A model generated the notes under the pieces. It saw only the letters and a program-made list of their open reading frames with translations, was not told where the DNA came from and searched no databases. A stretch of DNA of 64,000 nt, taken from positions 620,001 through 684,000 of the forward strand of contig VNKQ01000006.1 of NCBI GenBank assembly GCA_016508695.1, in the 5' to 3' direction. Every line of letters begins with the position of its first letter. Position 1 is the stretch's first letter. Source of the DNA: Hyphodiscus hymeniophilus. Its lineage: Eukaryota > Ascomycota > Leotiomycetes > Helotiales > Hyphodiscaceae. Both the position numbers and the translations under genes were made by a program. Below, piece by piece: positions 20,294-34,049 of this stretch.

Positions 20294-22879
20294 GTTCGCT
20301 GTGCGAAGGGAGGTAAGTATTAGGTAGTACGGCTGCAAAGAAGTAGTGGTACGTTCAATTGGATCGTGCTCCGACACCACACCCGATGTCTTTTAAGCCA
20401 ATCATTTTACTAGCGTAGAGTCCCAAATATAGAACTTTTGAAGCCACTGTTAGATCACATGTCTGACCGTAATACAAAGTTTCGCTTCGCACAACATTAC
20501 ACACCGTGCACGAGTTTCCTTGGAATAACTCCAGTAGCAGAGATGAGTCCAGCCCAAATACTTCAACTTGAAGAGGACACGTGATCGTTTCTTCTTTGGG
20601 AAGAGAAGTGTTCTTTAAAAGGACAAGCCAGCGATGAGCTTTCGGTTTCCGGCACTCTTCCCCAGCTGCACCCCTGCAAATAACACTGGGGAGCCCGATG
20701 ATAATGCCTTAATATATCGGAAGTAAGCCCGGAAGAATGTGAGTGTTGATGAAGAAGCATGGCAGAGATGGAAAGGTGGTGGCAATGGATCGTTACCTGT
20801 ATCGTGTAATCAGAGGTTATCGACAGCGACTAATCCCTCGACACAAAAATCATGCTCGACAAGCCTCCTCTACCAAGAATGGAATTGCATCGAGTGGAAG
20901 ACTTTCGGTGTGCGTGTCAGAACTCCACCCGGCCAGGTCTTTGTTCCGCTTGCTTGGCTGGACCAACGATGCCCACAGAGAGAGTACGCGCATCACTACA
21001 TGATGCGCTAGTCGAAGTCACTGGGAATTTAAACTCTGGGAAGAATAGGGACGGAATAGAAAGTCGTAGGTCAGGGTTTCAAATATCGTTCAAGTCCAAG
21101 TAAGTGATGTAGCGGGAACGTATTAATATTATAATACAAAACTCGGAGTAGATTAATTATGCCTATTTAAATTACGCACATAAACTCCGGAGGCATTAAT
21201 AATGCATTTAGTGAGTGATATCTCAAGACGACTTGTATTATACAAAGCCCATATCTTAAAACTAAAAACGGCGGCCGCACCCAGGGCCAGATCTTAGTGG
21301 ATCAATTAGGATCTTCTAAATATCGTGCCAAAGATACTCGAAGAACATAGCACGCCTTTTGTTATACCTTTAAATTAGTAGCCTTCCTGACCACTTTGCC
21401 CCTAGTACGCTTTCGTAAACAGCTATTTCCGGGGTGCATCTAATAAGGATATATCCGCGTCCAGACCTCGGGAATCCAGGGACATCACCTCCCAGGTGGA
21501 GTGTATTAAACACGTCTCTGCTTAGCCCATACTTCCAGAACCAGGTCCACAGCCTTCTATACTAGCCGTTATATTCCACAAGGAGCATCACTCCAGCTAG
21601 AGAAGTTTCTAATTTATCGAGGATGACATTCGTAACTCGACAATCTACTAACACCGTAAAAATATTCGGCGATTTCTCCGACAAAATTTTGAACTCGTAC
21701 TATGCAAGTCAGCCAACTAGCATTGGGAATAATCTTTTTGAAGGACATACTGTCACTATCTCGATAGCGTTGCTAATCGTGCTATAAGTCACGGTCGTCT
21801 CACGAGTTATCGTGGTCGTAGCCGGATCTAACCCATTAGATAAAATCGTAGTACAGAAGTAGCTGCCCATCGTATAGTCAATCAGGGGATAGAGCAAGGT
21901 AGACGTGTAAAATAAATCAATATAATCGGTGAGATGATAAAGGGAGGCGAACGAAATGCAGCAGCGGTGAGCAACCGGGAGTAAGGAGGGCGCACACTAG
22001 TTGCCTCGTTCTATAGCCTTTCTTATACAATGGATTCAATCCCTAAGTTCGTCGGAAACTACACCGAGATAAAAGCTAAAGCTCCGCCTAAAGCAATGAA
22101 ACTCCGCGGCTACCTGAGGCGGTTCTAGCATAGTAGGGAAGTAAGATATAAGGCGGCCAAGGAATCGTAAACTAATGATTTATAATATTGAGATTTCATT
22201 TATCGCTAGTCTAGTAACAATGCAAAACATCGTTGCGGAATGGGATATCACATTAATTGGGTTCGCTTGATTATCCTATTTGGAGTCTAAAGAAATCAAT
22301 TGATTTCCACGCGAGAAAAACAGGATTAGCGCCATACTGTATAGTACTAGTTGCGTCGCCGCGCATCCCCGGGGGTGTGAGGGCGTATCCCACAGCGCAA
22401 CACCACTAATTGCACCTGCGACCATCGCCATCTTCTGATCATACTCGCCTTCGAGGGGAATAGCTCTTGTCTGGATGAATTGTCAATTTGCATACATCCG
22501 TCATTGAAAGGTTATCCGGCGGCTCTAGTTGATCAAGTAAAGGCTTGCCGCCGGCCAATCGGGATGTCGCTGAGGCCTCGTGATTCATAAGATACTTGAG
22601 GTGGTTGATATACTGACACCTTTTAAAAGGAGGTAAATAAATGGGAAAACCCAGCGTTGTTTTTTTTACTTTCTACTAGTTGGTACCGTGAAACAAATAG
22701 GCCATCCCAAGAATAGCAGCGCTCAAACGCCTTTCATGCATCTTTCCATCATGCTCATGATTCATGTCCGTCTATGTCCGACTCACGCTTCCTTCTATAT
22801 ACGAACTCCCCTGCCAGAGTTCCTATCGTAATCAATCGATTGCCTTGATCGAGAAGGCTTCGTGATTTACATTCCGATT

Positions 22880-25800
22880 CTACCTCTCTCGCTGTACCAA
22901 GGTCCACTCAAACTATATTTCGTTAGTACGTTGACATTTAATAAAGATAACGTGGTACACTTACGACTCTTCCATCCTCGTCCCCGGTATAAATGCCCTG
23001 TGCACCTGGACTGATGCAGGAGATAGCGGCGTCGTAGTTCCCTCCACCACCCTCCTCTCCCTTCCTCTTCTCATCAACATGATCAAGTCTCTTCACAAGT
23101 TCCAGCTTCCACCTCCCATCTCTGCCCACTACCTTTCGCCAACAATTTACAACTCCCCTCCTCTGTCCCGTAAATACCAACTCCTCCTCCAACCACTCAT
23201 TGCCTATGCCCTCATAGAATGCGCAACTACTGATCCAATCGCCCTGCTCCTCACAGACATTCTTCTCTAATATCAATTCGCCATTTAGCGTAAAGAGGCT
23301 GACTTTCTGACCTCGACATAGCAGGATCGTGCCAGTCACGTCGTTGATGCGTGCACATTCAACAGGTCGGCCCGAGGCGAGTTTGCGCACAAACTCGAGC
23401 CGGTTCAAGTCCCAGAGGATGACCGTCCCATCTGAGGAAGCGGAGAGTAGTGTGGAGAAGGATTTGCTAACCGCTAGGGTCGTAACTGGTGTTTTATGTC
23501 CGAATAGTGATGAGAGAGGTTGAAGGGTTACGGGTTTTGAGGGTGAAGTAACAACCTGGTGAGCTGAGAGAACACAATCTTCTCCTGCAGTGATGAGAGT
23601 CTGCGAGGACGCGAAAATAGCGCAGGATAACTGCCCTTGATGGATGTTCTCGAAGAGTCCTGCTAATTTTTTAGAGTCGTTGTGGTAAAACCGCACGCTG
23701 TTGTCGGCGAAGCCCCATTCGAGATATTTGTCGTAGAGCGGGGGAGGTTAAGCCGGAAGAAAGTCGCGCAGAGCAGGCGGTCAAGTTTTGGTGCGTAGAT
23801 AAGGGAAGTGACACGCTCGTTGGACTCCAGTAGAGGGAATGGGAGACGGGTGAGAGACCCAGCTGAGGTGTCGAGACGACGCGGCTTCTGGGATAAGTTC
23901 TCGCGGCCTTGATGCGGACGCAAAAAGACTTGGTGCGGTGTTTGGCCAAAATTGTGGATGATCCCGATTGTGGCGAGGCGTTCGACCGGGTCGGAGATGT
24001 TGTCGAGGTCTTTTGCTCCATGGTAGGAGAGATGGTGGAAAACGTTCACACTCTCGACTGCGGCTTCGCCACGTTGTTTACAGCCAAAAATTAGGTCGAT
24101 CCATTGGTGTAAATGACGGCTGACATGTGGGGATTCTAGAGCCTCACGATGCTTGGCGATGAAAATCTTAGGATCTTCCTTTGCCCATGGTGGTAATTGG
24201 ACAGTATCGATGCCACCACCGTTCCCTTGTCTCTGACCAAAGTTGAACCCATTGCTATTTGTAAGAAATTCGGGAAGATAGAAAAATTCTGGGATCAGTT
24301 CACGAACGTCAGTCATATTGTCCTTCGAAGCAGACATCCATGCTTTCTCGATGGAATAGAAAAGACGATCAGGATGATCGAAACTTCCTCCTTGAAGTAG
24401 CAAGTACGACTGCACGAACGGTTGAAGTCTGATGAGGTACGAAGTAACAATCATAGCCGATGAATAATGAGTGCCATAATGAAATGCTGGCGCGTTATGA
24501 TCGCCCATATCCGCAAAAGTCTTGTATCGCTCGATAAAATCGGCTTGACGTGATAATTGTTGTGCACCCATTGGTTTCGAGAGATCTCTGAATGAAGCGG
24601 GATCGTTAAGATCTAGTTCATCACTCGTGTAATCGGCCAGAACCCAGGGAAAAACCGGGTACTGCGTGAGGTCGTTGAAGGTCCGACCGGCCATTGTGTT
24701 GACGAGCATTAAATAATGGAAGTTCGAGATTTCGCCCTTGGCCCATCTCCGCATAGCTGGATTCCATGCCGATGAATTAAATATGTTTCCAAATTTGGAT
24801 CCAAAACTTGTTGGGGCTTCTTCAGCGACCTTTAGAGCCTCGATACGCCACCCATGTTCCGGATTTGGCAGGGCGGAAGTTCCGCCGGCGTGAGGCGCTC
24901 TTGCCATGAGCTTGTTGTATAAGTCATCTCTCAGGGTGGGCGAGATTGCGGTCAGAAGATAGCTTCTGCCGTCGGTGAAGAACACCTCGACCGCCACATC
25001 TCGGAACAAGAATCGGCGCTTGGATATACTAATTACATCGTTCCACTTCCAATTTCTTGATTCTTGTCCGCCTCCGACGGGCGGAGTTCGTTGCTTGTCA
25101 CTTGATTTCTGACCAGAAATCATCTGCAAGTACGGGTCTCGCTCTTCTTTAGGTGCTTGTGCAACGTCGACAATTTCTCCATCAGATCTTTGGAAGACGT
25201 TGTCATTCAGGTACAGTGAGTCCTTTCCAAGGACCAAGAGACCCTCACAGGCCTCAAGTCCGATAATTCGGGAAATATTGAATACGTGATGAACAGAGTC
25301 ACCCCGCTGGAGGCTGCGCATGACCTTGCGATTCTTATCTTCGTAGCCCTCGTCACCTTCACCGGGTTCATTGGGATCATCAACAAGCTCAAAGTCCTCT
25401 TCTGGCATGACGTTCTCCGGTGATTCATTTTCTCCATCTCCTCCAAATTGCGGTGTTGGCGTCTCGCTTTGCCCATTGAAAGTGCCTGGTTGGGTCATTG
25501 TGGACGGAGTTGTGACAAGAGATACAGCCGCAGTAGCAGAGAACTTGGTGTTCAGCTTTAGCGTTCCGTTCGAGGCTGACTCTGTAGTCCTGCGTTTCGG
25601 CTGATAATCGTAGGTCGGACCCCCACGATCTGGCAGCATGCGTAAACGCATTCGATTGCGACCTTCCGTACGATCAAGCTTCCATTTTGTAGGTGATTCA
25701 TTGTCAAAGACTGCACATGGCCTATGAAGCTCTCGATCCATTTTTGAGAAAGCCGCAGCAAGAAAGCTAAAATTGTCCTGTTGATCTTGTTGTGCCCTCT

Positions 25801-28800
25801 GATGTTTGAGATGCTCCGAAGCGTAGATATTCTTCATCCAGAGTGTTGACGCAAGGTCATGCCGGAAGAGAATATCCTCTTCGTTGAGATGTTCACCATG
25901 CCACTGCTTGAGCCTTTCTCGCCGCTTAGAAACACGAGACTTAACAGTCCCTTCCGTATTCTCATTTTCGATTTTCACAAAATCCTCCCATGCTCGAGAC
26001 ATCGCTCCGAAGAACAAAGCATCCAATTCTGCTCGGTGATCATCTACCCAGGAGACGAAAGTCTCATTATCTAGCTCCATCAACTTTTTAAATCCAGAAC
26101 CCAAGTGCCTGTGCTCATTTGGCATTGCTTCCTGTAGCAAAGTCGAAGTCTCTTCAGGCTTCTGGACAAGTAAGATGCGCCAGAGATTTGCAGCCGCTAG
26201 ACGGATTCTGTCTCGGGAGTCGACGAGCTTGAGATAGAGCTGATAGCAAACGAGTTTCAAGAACTCATCTTCGCCCACGTCAGAGGACAGGATTACAGTT
26301 TGCCAGTACAAAAGCTTGTCCAAGAATGTCAGTGCTTCCTCTTCGGATGCTTCCGAACTATCTAGCTCTGAGAGTCGTAGTAGGACCACTCTCAAGAACA
26401 CCTTCCTGATCAAATTAATAGCTTGACTACATAAACGAACGTTCTTAATCTTGGAAATCTCAGGACGGTGCCAATACTCAAGCAACGTGCCTGTGAAATC
26501 CAAAATCGGCTCTGCTCCGCTTAGGAAACAACCTTCAAAAACAGCTTCAGAAATATGCACGGCAAAGCGGGACATGTTTTGAATGATCTTGGGCTCCCAT
26601 AATGACTTCTGATCTAGCTGTATCGTGTTACTGAGCTGTGAAATTGTATTTCGAAGGATGTAGGATTCGAAATAAGCCTGGTGCTCTCGAAACCCAGGAG
26701 GCACTTTAAGGGAGAGGCCAAAACCTGGGAACTCTTTCCTGGCAATGACTTGATCAATGAAAGCATTAATCACAAGCTCCAGCAAGCCCTCGACAAGAGA
26801 GTTGCTAATCTGTTGAGCCGTAATTTTCTTCTTGGGAGACATGACAAGATTCAACCTAGCGGATGATGGGCTGAATTCCGAGGGTTTCGATGTTAACAGA
26901 ATAAATGCCGAGCCACGTCGAAGAGGCTTGGCTCTCGGAGCAGTAGGACTCGGAGGAAGCATAGTTTCCACAGTCGAAGTCCGCACAATCGGCGAAGGCA
27001 TTGTTGAGACTCGAGATATGGGACGGATGATAACATCATCACCCTCGAATGTCAAAGCCGAATCCCGGGAATTCAGTTCCGTCTCAGGACTGACGGCATC
27101 TGTGCTGACCACTATTGGAAACAGGGCAGCCAGTAACAGTCCGGTGTAGTCGGATGATACAGCAAAATCTCGGAAGTCAGAGGACTTCCCATGCAAATCT
27201 GTGAAGAAACGGATGACTGTGTGCAAAACAGTGGCTTGCCCGCCCAGGCGTTCCTTTTTGTGCTGGTGTGTTTCTGCGAAAATTAGGTTTTGGACATCAA
27301 GGGTCTTTGAACAGGAGAAACATACGTCGTGACTCGATCTCTTTCGTCAAAGACATCGACCTATGTCGAGTACGAACAGGTACAGTTAACTTCGTCGCTT
27401 GATTTTGTCCTTGACCTTTATCGTTCGAGGGTGACTTAGGAGACTCGGGATCATCTTGATGACGAAGGACGTCCTTTAGCCCATGTTGTAGCATAGCCAT
27501 GATCACAGGTAAGACGTTAGGATAAACCACTTTGCAGCCCCCAAATGTCTCCAATAGGCTGAATAGCTCGAAAGGTCTTTCAAAGTCAATATCCGCAACA
27601 TCGCAGTCGAATAAGATGCTGAAGCAAAGCGGCCACAGGGTTGGGACATCCCACCACCTTTTGAGTCTGTAGCGCATGATAGCAAAGCCCCCTGTCTTGC
27701 TGGCAAACTTTGTGGCGTAGGTCGAGCCATGCACAACAAGCAATCGGGCCAAAATTTTCGTGCCGTGTACAACGACTTCCGGATCATCCTCGGTCAATAG
27801 ATGCAAAAGCCACTGCATAAGTTAGCCTTTTGGACGAGGAATCCTGTCGTTTTTACATACCTTGTTCGTCACAGTCTTTGCAAACTTACGGATGTTGGCT
27901 GAGTTGCCCTTTTCGCAAAGGAGATCTGTGTACATTTCTAGAACCTTGGTACCCACCTGTCTCTTCGTAAGAGTGGTTGAGACAACATCTTTCCCATCAA
28001 ATAGCATGGTAATCATTGGTCGTCTTGGTCCACTGGAGGAGATTGTACCCGATCGAGCAGGGAGTGTCCCATGTTGTGTCTTGGGCGTTCGGGATGTTGT
28101 GCTTGTTGGCTGATGGTAGGCATATGTGATGAAAAGAGCAAGGGAACGGAATACTTCAGCTGTCATGTTGCACCTCACTAAAGTGGTGAGAGCCTCCATG
28201 AATGATGGAAAGACATCGCGAGAAAATGTCTCAGCCTTCAGAGCATCCAGGAATCGTTTCACAATGCCTATACAAGTTAGAATAAGTGGGATGTCATCGA
28301 GATGCCACTTACGCATCCTGAACAGACGTCGAGAATTAAACTGGTGAAATTTACTGTACACGCCGAACGTGATAAATTGCTTGTAGTATAGGCGTTGGGT
28401 GATAGGAGCAGTCTTTCTCCACATATCAAAATCCACAAGCAAGATTCGATATGCCAACGGATTGATTATGAATGATTCCTCGGGTTTCTCATGATTGAAT
28501 CCGACGAACTCCAAAACAAGGCTGAGTAGCTGGAACCCGAGTTGATCGCGTTCCTCGCTGGTCATAGGTGACAATTCGTGAGCACCTCTAGTAGAAACAA
28601 CAGTCCCAGCGCCAACTTTGCCGCGAATTAAGGTTCCGAGGATAGAGTATCCGTTCTCCCGCTCCATAGCCTCGCTATTCCGCCAGCTTCCTTTGATGCT
28701 CTCAAATAGAATCTCAACAGCTCTTACAATTTCATCCTTAGTTGTTGCCTTTTCAATTAATTTCAAAGCTATCGCAGCGAATCCGCCAAGTCGCCAGAGT

Positions 28801-30956
28801 GTATCGTCAAGCGATTGCGGCACAATGACCACAGGCTCACCAGTCAACACAGTCGTGCCTTGTGCTCGAGTCAAAGCCTCGTTGATGCTGGGAACTGCCG
28901 AGTTGATCGCTAAAGCTGCCCCAGAGGTGTGTGTCAGTTGAAATAAATTGCTTGCAGCCGTCCGACTCAGCCCACGAAGGAGTTGCGACTCGTAGGGCTT
29001 GGGACCATCGTCGTCTCCAAGAACTGCAGTTGGCAATATGCTGAGCAAGACCCTACTCTCTGGAACCAGAGTACTGGCTTTCTCCCGAATGGCACTAATG
29101 ATGTCTGAATTCTCGTCCTTTCCAGGATGCATAAGTTCGTTACGCATTCCCAATGCCGCTGAAGCCTCATATGTCTGGAAAGATCCAAGGCAGTCCTGGA
29201 AGTTGCCATTGTACCGTGGACCGAGACGGAAGTAGACGGCAATCAAATCGTCACTCAGAGTATCCTCGAAAAGATGCGCTGAAGCTAATGACCATCGGGA
29301 AAATACAGCGCCAGCTCCATGCCGAGTTGACAGATCTTGTGGCGTCCCTAGAAATGCCTGGACGGAATTTGTTTTGCTTGTCGATGACGTGAATGATGCA
29401 AAGCTCTCCGTGCTACCGTTCGCGGGAGGGGGTGGCGTGGGATATTGGCATTTTACCTGCTCCGCGAACTCGCCATCAACATAAAGCACTGCCTTGCTGG
29501 ATGACATCGTTCTTGGTCGTTTATGTACAATGGCAACATGGTACCATCGCCGCTCTCTGAAGACGGTTGACTTGAATCTGACGCTTGGTCTCGAAGACGT
29601 AACGGAAGTTTGTAGAATGAAATTGTGAGTATCTCTTTCGAGATAAGCAAGCACGAAACACGTTTGAGTTGAGTCGAAAGCCCCGAATATGGTAGTGTGA
29701 GAATTGGCATCAAACTGATCCACGTGGATCCATGCCGTAAAAGTGTATCCTGTGGCAGTTGAAGGTGGAGGAAAAGATCGACCTAGTGTTGGAAGCTCTA
29801 TGGAAGCGAAACCATGTAAAGAGAGATCAAACTGAATGTATGCTGGTGAATGAGAACTCTTCATTGCTCGTAACAGAAAATCTGCTGCTTTAGATGACTT
29901 GCTGCAGAGAAGGTATTGTGCATCATCCAGATCACTGACGCCAAATGATACTAGCGATCCACAAAGCATCTCGACACAGCGTCTTTCCGGGGCGGCAAGC
30001 GGTGACTCAGAGTCGAAAGCAAGAGGAAGGAGAGTGGACAAGATGCCAGTCGAATGCAAGGCCAAGAGATTGTGATTTGACATTGATGAAACCTTTGTCA
30101 ACGTCAAAATAACGACCAGTGCTGCTGGATTAACGGCCTTCTCTGGGTCGCGTGGAAGTGTCTTCCAAAAGTCGACGATTATTGGTATGATATCGGCATT
30201 GAAGAGTAGAGCTTTCTCTTGTAGCATTTCCTGCAGCTCGATATCCACTCGAGTAACTATTTCCTCGTCATTGAAAGAGGATCTCGTTATATCCTCCACG
30301 CTCTGGGATCCTTCATTAGAGGTTTCAGGCTTATTATTCTCATCCGTGGTCCTGGTGGTTTTCTTATTGGCCGAAGGATGTAAGTCTGCGACTTTGGAGC
30401 ATAAGTTTTCAAACCTCTTGTCATCCAATGCAAAAGCCAGCAGTATACCGAATATCTGTGCTTCACTCCATATGTCGGATTCACTGCCACCCACCCCAAT
30501 GCTAGCAATTGTTTGTTCCAGAGCAGCCCATCCGCCACCCTCAACTCGCACCTTGAAGTATCTTCGATTCCCATGGTGTTCCTGAAAAGTTTGCGCCAGT
30601 ACCCCAAGGACGATTTCCAGAAGCTCAAAGAGTTGCGCCTTGTCCTTTTGACTTCGATTTATAGGATGGTAGAAGCCAGAAAACGTCCGCAGGGTATCGA
30701 GGAGAATCTGGAAGCCGTGCAGCCGCCGGAAGTCATCCTTTGCGCGAGCGGGTGTCGGGGAAGCACCTAAATGCTGGCGTATGGTCTGGACTTGACTAAT
30801 GAGTTTTGGCAGATCGGGATACGTGTTTTCTGGGTGTGTACGGATTGTTGACGAGACATCCCCAATGTGTTGCTGCAACTCCGCCGTGGCTTGCGTATTA
30901 TCTGGCGGAGACGATGCAACAGTCGACGAACGCAGCCGTCTCGATCGCATAGACAT
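22880..30956 (-). CDS. BEACH/PH/WD40 protein (yeast Bph1-like), frameshifted near the 3' end
   Basis: Exons (minus): 28313-30956, 27861-28267, 27326-27812, 22965-27273, 22880-22912. If the frameshift at 23740-23744 is an error, the product is about 2626 aa. Order of parts: helical N-terminal region; ConA/LamG-like domain (about 365-500, with FTAWIHVDQF and RRWYHVAIVH); armadillo-like helices; PH-BEACH domain from about 1840; BEACH domain about 2000-2290 (FPWVLADYTS, FHYGTHYSSA, WIDLIFGCKQRGE); WD40 repeats to the end (LWDLNRLEFVRKLASGRPV). BEACH proteins act in vesicle and vacuole/lysosome traffic. The last exon, ending FEWTLVQRER, matches the usual terminus. As written, the reading frame stops at 23663, losing the WD40 part. 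Start 30956 is the first in-frame ATG. Confidence 0.88.
23740..23744 (-). other. one-base frameshift in BEACH gene
   Basis: The coding strand has a run of five C here. The upstream frame reads FFRLNLPRST and stops soon after at 23663. One base over, the frame reads PLYDKYLEWGFADNSVRFYH, the expected family continuation into the WD40 region, open to the last intron. No GT-AG intron can bridge them. A missing C is the simplest explanation. Confidence 0.8.
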
Positions 30957-31067
30957 CCTCACTCCTCCCCAGTTTCCGCGTGAGTTTGGCCCTCTCAATT
31001 CTCCGTCATAGGGCAGAATCAGCCTTTCACGCCCATCGGAGTTGCAGGCTATCGCGAAGCCTGGCAA

Positions 31068-32255
31068 TCATCGAATATGGTCGCAGACTGGTGAAGCAGT
31101 GGAAATGCGGATTTGAATCGGATCTTCAGGTTTGATTCGAGCAAATATGACGGCTGGGAAGCAGAGCTTATGCTCCAGATTACTGTGTATGGTCAGAGTA
31201 GGATTCTGGAGGCTGTCGGGTGAGGCTGTGAATATTCAGCTCTCCAGTCGAGGGCCTCGCATCGAACCGGATTCGGCTTAGCGGCCTGACAGACGAGGCC
31301 ATCATCTAGCCATTCTACTTGGGGGGCCGCATGTCTCCTCCTAACTCTTTTCTACGTGGAGAGCCTTTTTGGAAAGCATGCTGATATTTGATTGCTTTAG
31401 AGACATTAAATCCTTAGATAGTCCACAAAGCCCTTGTTGTGTCCTCTTGTGGACTGTCGTTTACTCTGACGGTCATGCTCACAAGGCCTTGCTCGAGTCG
31501 TGTGTCACAGACTCACAGCCTGGTCCTACAAAAGCCCTGGATGGTACAGATCAGGCGGCCACTTGCATTATGTCTCAGCCAGAAAGCACCCCGAGGGATT
31601 GTCTTGGACAGTTAGACCAAGGAACGTAATTCCTTGACGCTCTAAGCTATACAACTATCCAGCGCTCACAACGCACAGGTGCTGCATACTGGGGCTTATG
31701 TGGGGTTGATGATAACAGAGGGAGGCGCTTATTGCTTTGGACGACTTGGCTGCTCGCGGTTCGGGAGAGATGTTGCCGCGATAGCTACAGCAACGGGCTT
31801 GTAGAGTTGCCGAATAGAGCACAACTGATAGACACAATCATTAACATATGAGACTCTCAACCGTCACACTGACAACAGCTATGCCGTGCTCGACAAGCTA
31901 CCTACCTACCGTGTGAAGCTATCACCTCGGTGACGAAGTTCCAAGTCACGTTCGCACCCTGATAAGCTCTGCAGGGATCAAGGCGCAGCACCGTAAGCTG
32001 TCTTGGGCCTTAGCTCACTCAAGCAGCCGACTTTAGGCGGCTGGGGAGCTTTCGCAATCCAGTCATCCATCACCTACCTCTCTCTGGTCTCTCTCCCATC
32101 TTCCTTCTTCCTTCCTTCTTCTTTATCATCAACCTCCCTCATACCTTCACACTCTGGGGGAATCCATCTCGATCAACAGCCACGTCAACTCCCATCTCGT
32201 TTATCCCTTGAAAGTCGCAGGCAGATCCTCCTTTCCTCTCAGCTATCCATTCATC
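31068..32255. other. intergenic region
   Basis: About 1.2 kb between the divergent BEACH and cerevisin genes. No supported gene is seen. It holds both promoters; the right end is strongly pyrimidine-rich. Confidence 0.5.
32071..32130 (+). promoter_or_regulatory. pyrimidine-rich promoter/leader tract of cerevisin gene
   Basis: A long CT-rich stretch (CTCTCTCTGG..., TTCCTTCTTCCTTCC) lies 125-185 bp before the protease ATG. Such tracts are common just before transcription starts of strongly expressed fungal genes. The position of the start itself is not known. Confidence 0.5.
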
Positions 32256-34049
32256 ATGCGTGGGCTTATCGGCTTCTCGCTGTTGCCGTTGCTGGCGTCA
32301 TCGGCACCCACCTTCAGCACCGAGACCATCCACGAAGGTGCTGCTCCTCTCCTCTCCTCATCCAACTCAGTAGAGGTCCCAGACTCCTACATCGTCGTCT
32401 TCAAAAAGCACGTCTCAGAGGCTGCCGCCTCCGACCACCACAGCTGGGTGCAAGACGTCCATCTCGAAAGCGAGAATGCTCGAACTGAGCTTCGAAAGCG
32501 AGGCCAATTCCCCATTACGACTGATATTTTCGAGGGCATCAAGCATACATACAATATTGCTGGTGATTTCTTAGGTTATTCGGGGCATTTCGATGATTCA
32601 GTCATCGAGAAGGTCCGAAGACATCCTGATGTAAGTGCTCAAAACAGCCTCCTTTTGTCCATCATTGCTCCCATTCCTATCGCCATTCGATCGGGACCTC
32701 AACACCCTGTTCTATAATTTTGTCTCCCTGTCGCCATTCAGGTACCAGATACCTCAGGCTGAGGAACGATCACAAGTGGAAATAGAACACGTGATAGGCT
32801 TGCCTTGCCACTCATCGCTTTATCCTTGACTAATTGCTAACTCGAGTTTTAACAGGTCGAGTACGTTGAGAAAGATTCCATTGTTCATACCTTGGGTGCA
32901 ACTGGAGAGCTTGAGAAGAACGCCCCATGGGGTCTCGCTCGTATTTCCCACAGAGACAGTCTAGGATTCAGCGATTTCAACAAGTACCTATATGCCGCCG
33001 ATGCGGGTGAAGGTGTTGATGTATACGTTATTGATACCGGAACCAACATCGACCACGTCGATTTTGAGGGCAGAGCACACTGGGGAAAGACCATTCCAGC
33101 GAACGACCCTGATGAGGATGGAAATGGACACGGAACTCACTGCTCCGGTACAGTCGCTGGCAAGAAATACGGTGTCGCCAAGAAGGCCAACGTTTACGCT
33201 GTGAAGGTCCTCATGTCCAACGGCTCAGGAACCATGGCAGACGTCGTCAAGGGTGTTGAATGGGCTGCCAACGCACACACTGAAAAGGCGAAGAAGGGAA
33301 AGAAGGGCTTCAAGGGCTCTGCTGCCAACATGTCACTTGGAGGTGGCAAGTCTCCCGCTCTCGACCGTGCCGTCAACGGTGCTGTCACTGCCGGTATCCA
33401 CTTCGCTGTGGCCGCTGGTAACGATAACGCCGATTCCTGCAACTACTCCCCAGCAGCCGCTGAGCTCGCAATCACTGTCGGTGCTTCGGCTTTCGATGAC
33501 ACCCGAGCATACTTCTCCAACTATGGACCGTGCAACGATATCTTTGCCCCAGGTTTGAGCATCCTCTCGACTTGGATCGGCAGCAAATATGCAACCAACA
33601 CCATCTCCGGTACCTCCATGGCTTCTCCTCACATTGCTGGCCTCTTGGCATACTACCTTTCCCTTCAGCCATCTAAGGACTCAGCCTACGCTGTTGCTGA
33701 AATTACCCCCAAGAAGCTCAAGGAGAATATTATCAGCATCGCCACTGAGGGAGCCTTGACGGACGTCCCGGACAACACCAAGAACGTGCTCGCATGGAAC
33801 GGTGGTGGATCCTCCAACTACTCTTCGATCATCAAGTCTGGCTCATATGTTGTCTCCAAGCCTACCACCAAGCTCCCATCCACCATTGAGCTTCTTGAGG
33901 AGGCCATTGAGAACGACTTCACTATCATCACGGGAGAGGTTGTCAAGGGAAAGGACACCATGGTCTCCAAGACCGAGAGAATCTCCAAGAAGATTGAGAA
34001 GATGGTTCAGGAGGAGTTGAACGAATTCTTCGAGGAACTTAGCTCTTAA
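32256..34049 (+). CDS. prb1: cerevisin-type vacuolar subtilisin protease
   Basis: Exons 32256-32630 and 32856-34049 with a 225-nt intron, 522 aa. A signal peptide (MRGLIGFSLLPLLASS) precedes an I9 propeptide (VPDSYIVVFKKHVS). The mature S8 protease has the catalytic triad Asp185 (VYVIDTGTN), His217 (GNGHGTHCSG) and Ser379 (SGTSMASPH), with oxyanion Asn314 (AAGNDNAD). The start ATG opens a leader of the expected type; codons upstream in frame lack a signal peptide. Homologues (yeast Prb1, Aspergillus PepC) are vacuolar serine proteases for bulk protein turnover and autophagic body breakdown. The charged C-terminal extension after residue 470, with KKIEKMVQEELNEFFEELSS, is typical of filamentous fungal members. 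Assignment is secure. Confidence 0.95.

Larger units (their letters stand above)
19120..22879. other. gene-poor region with palindromes and low-complexity DNA
   Basis: About 3.7 kb without a supportable gene. Open frames are short and overlap in several frames. It contains a low-complexity run at 19741-19860 and a strong hairpin at 20266-20293. From about 21,200 to 22,300 there is sequence that looks like decayed mobile-element DNA, but I cannot identify a class. Confidence 0.5.
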
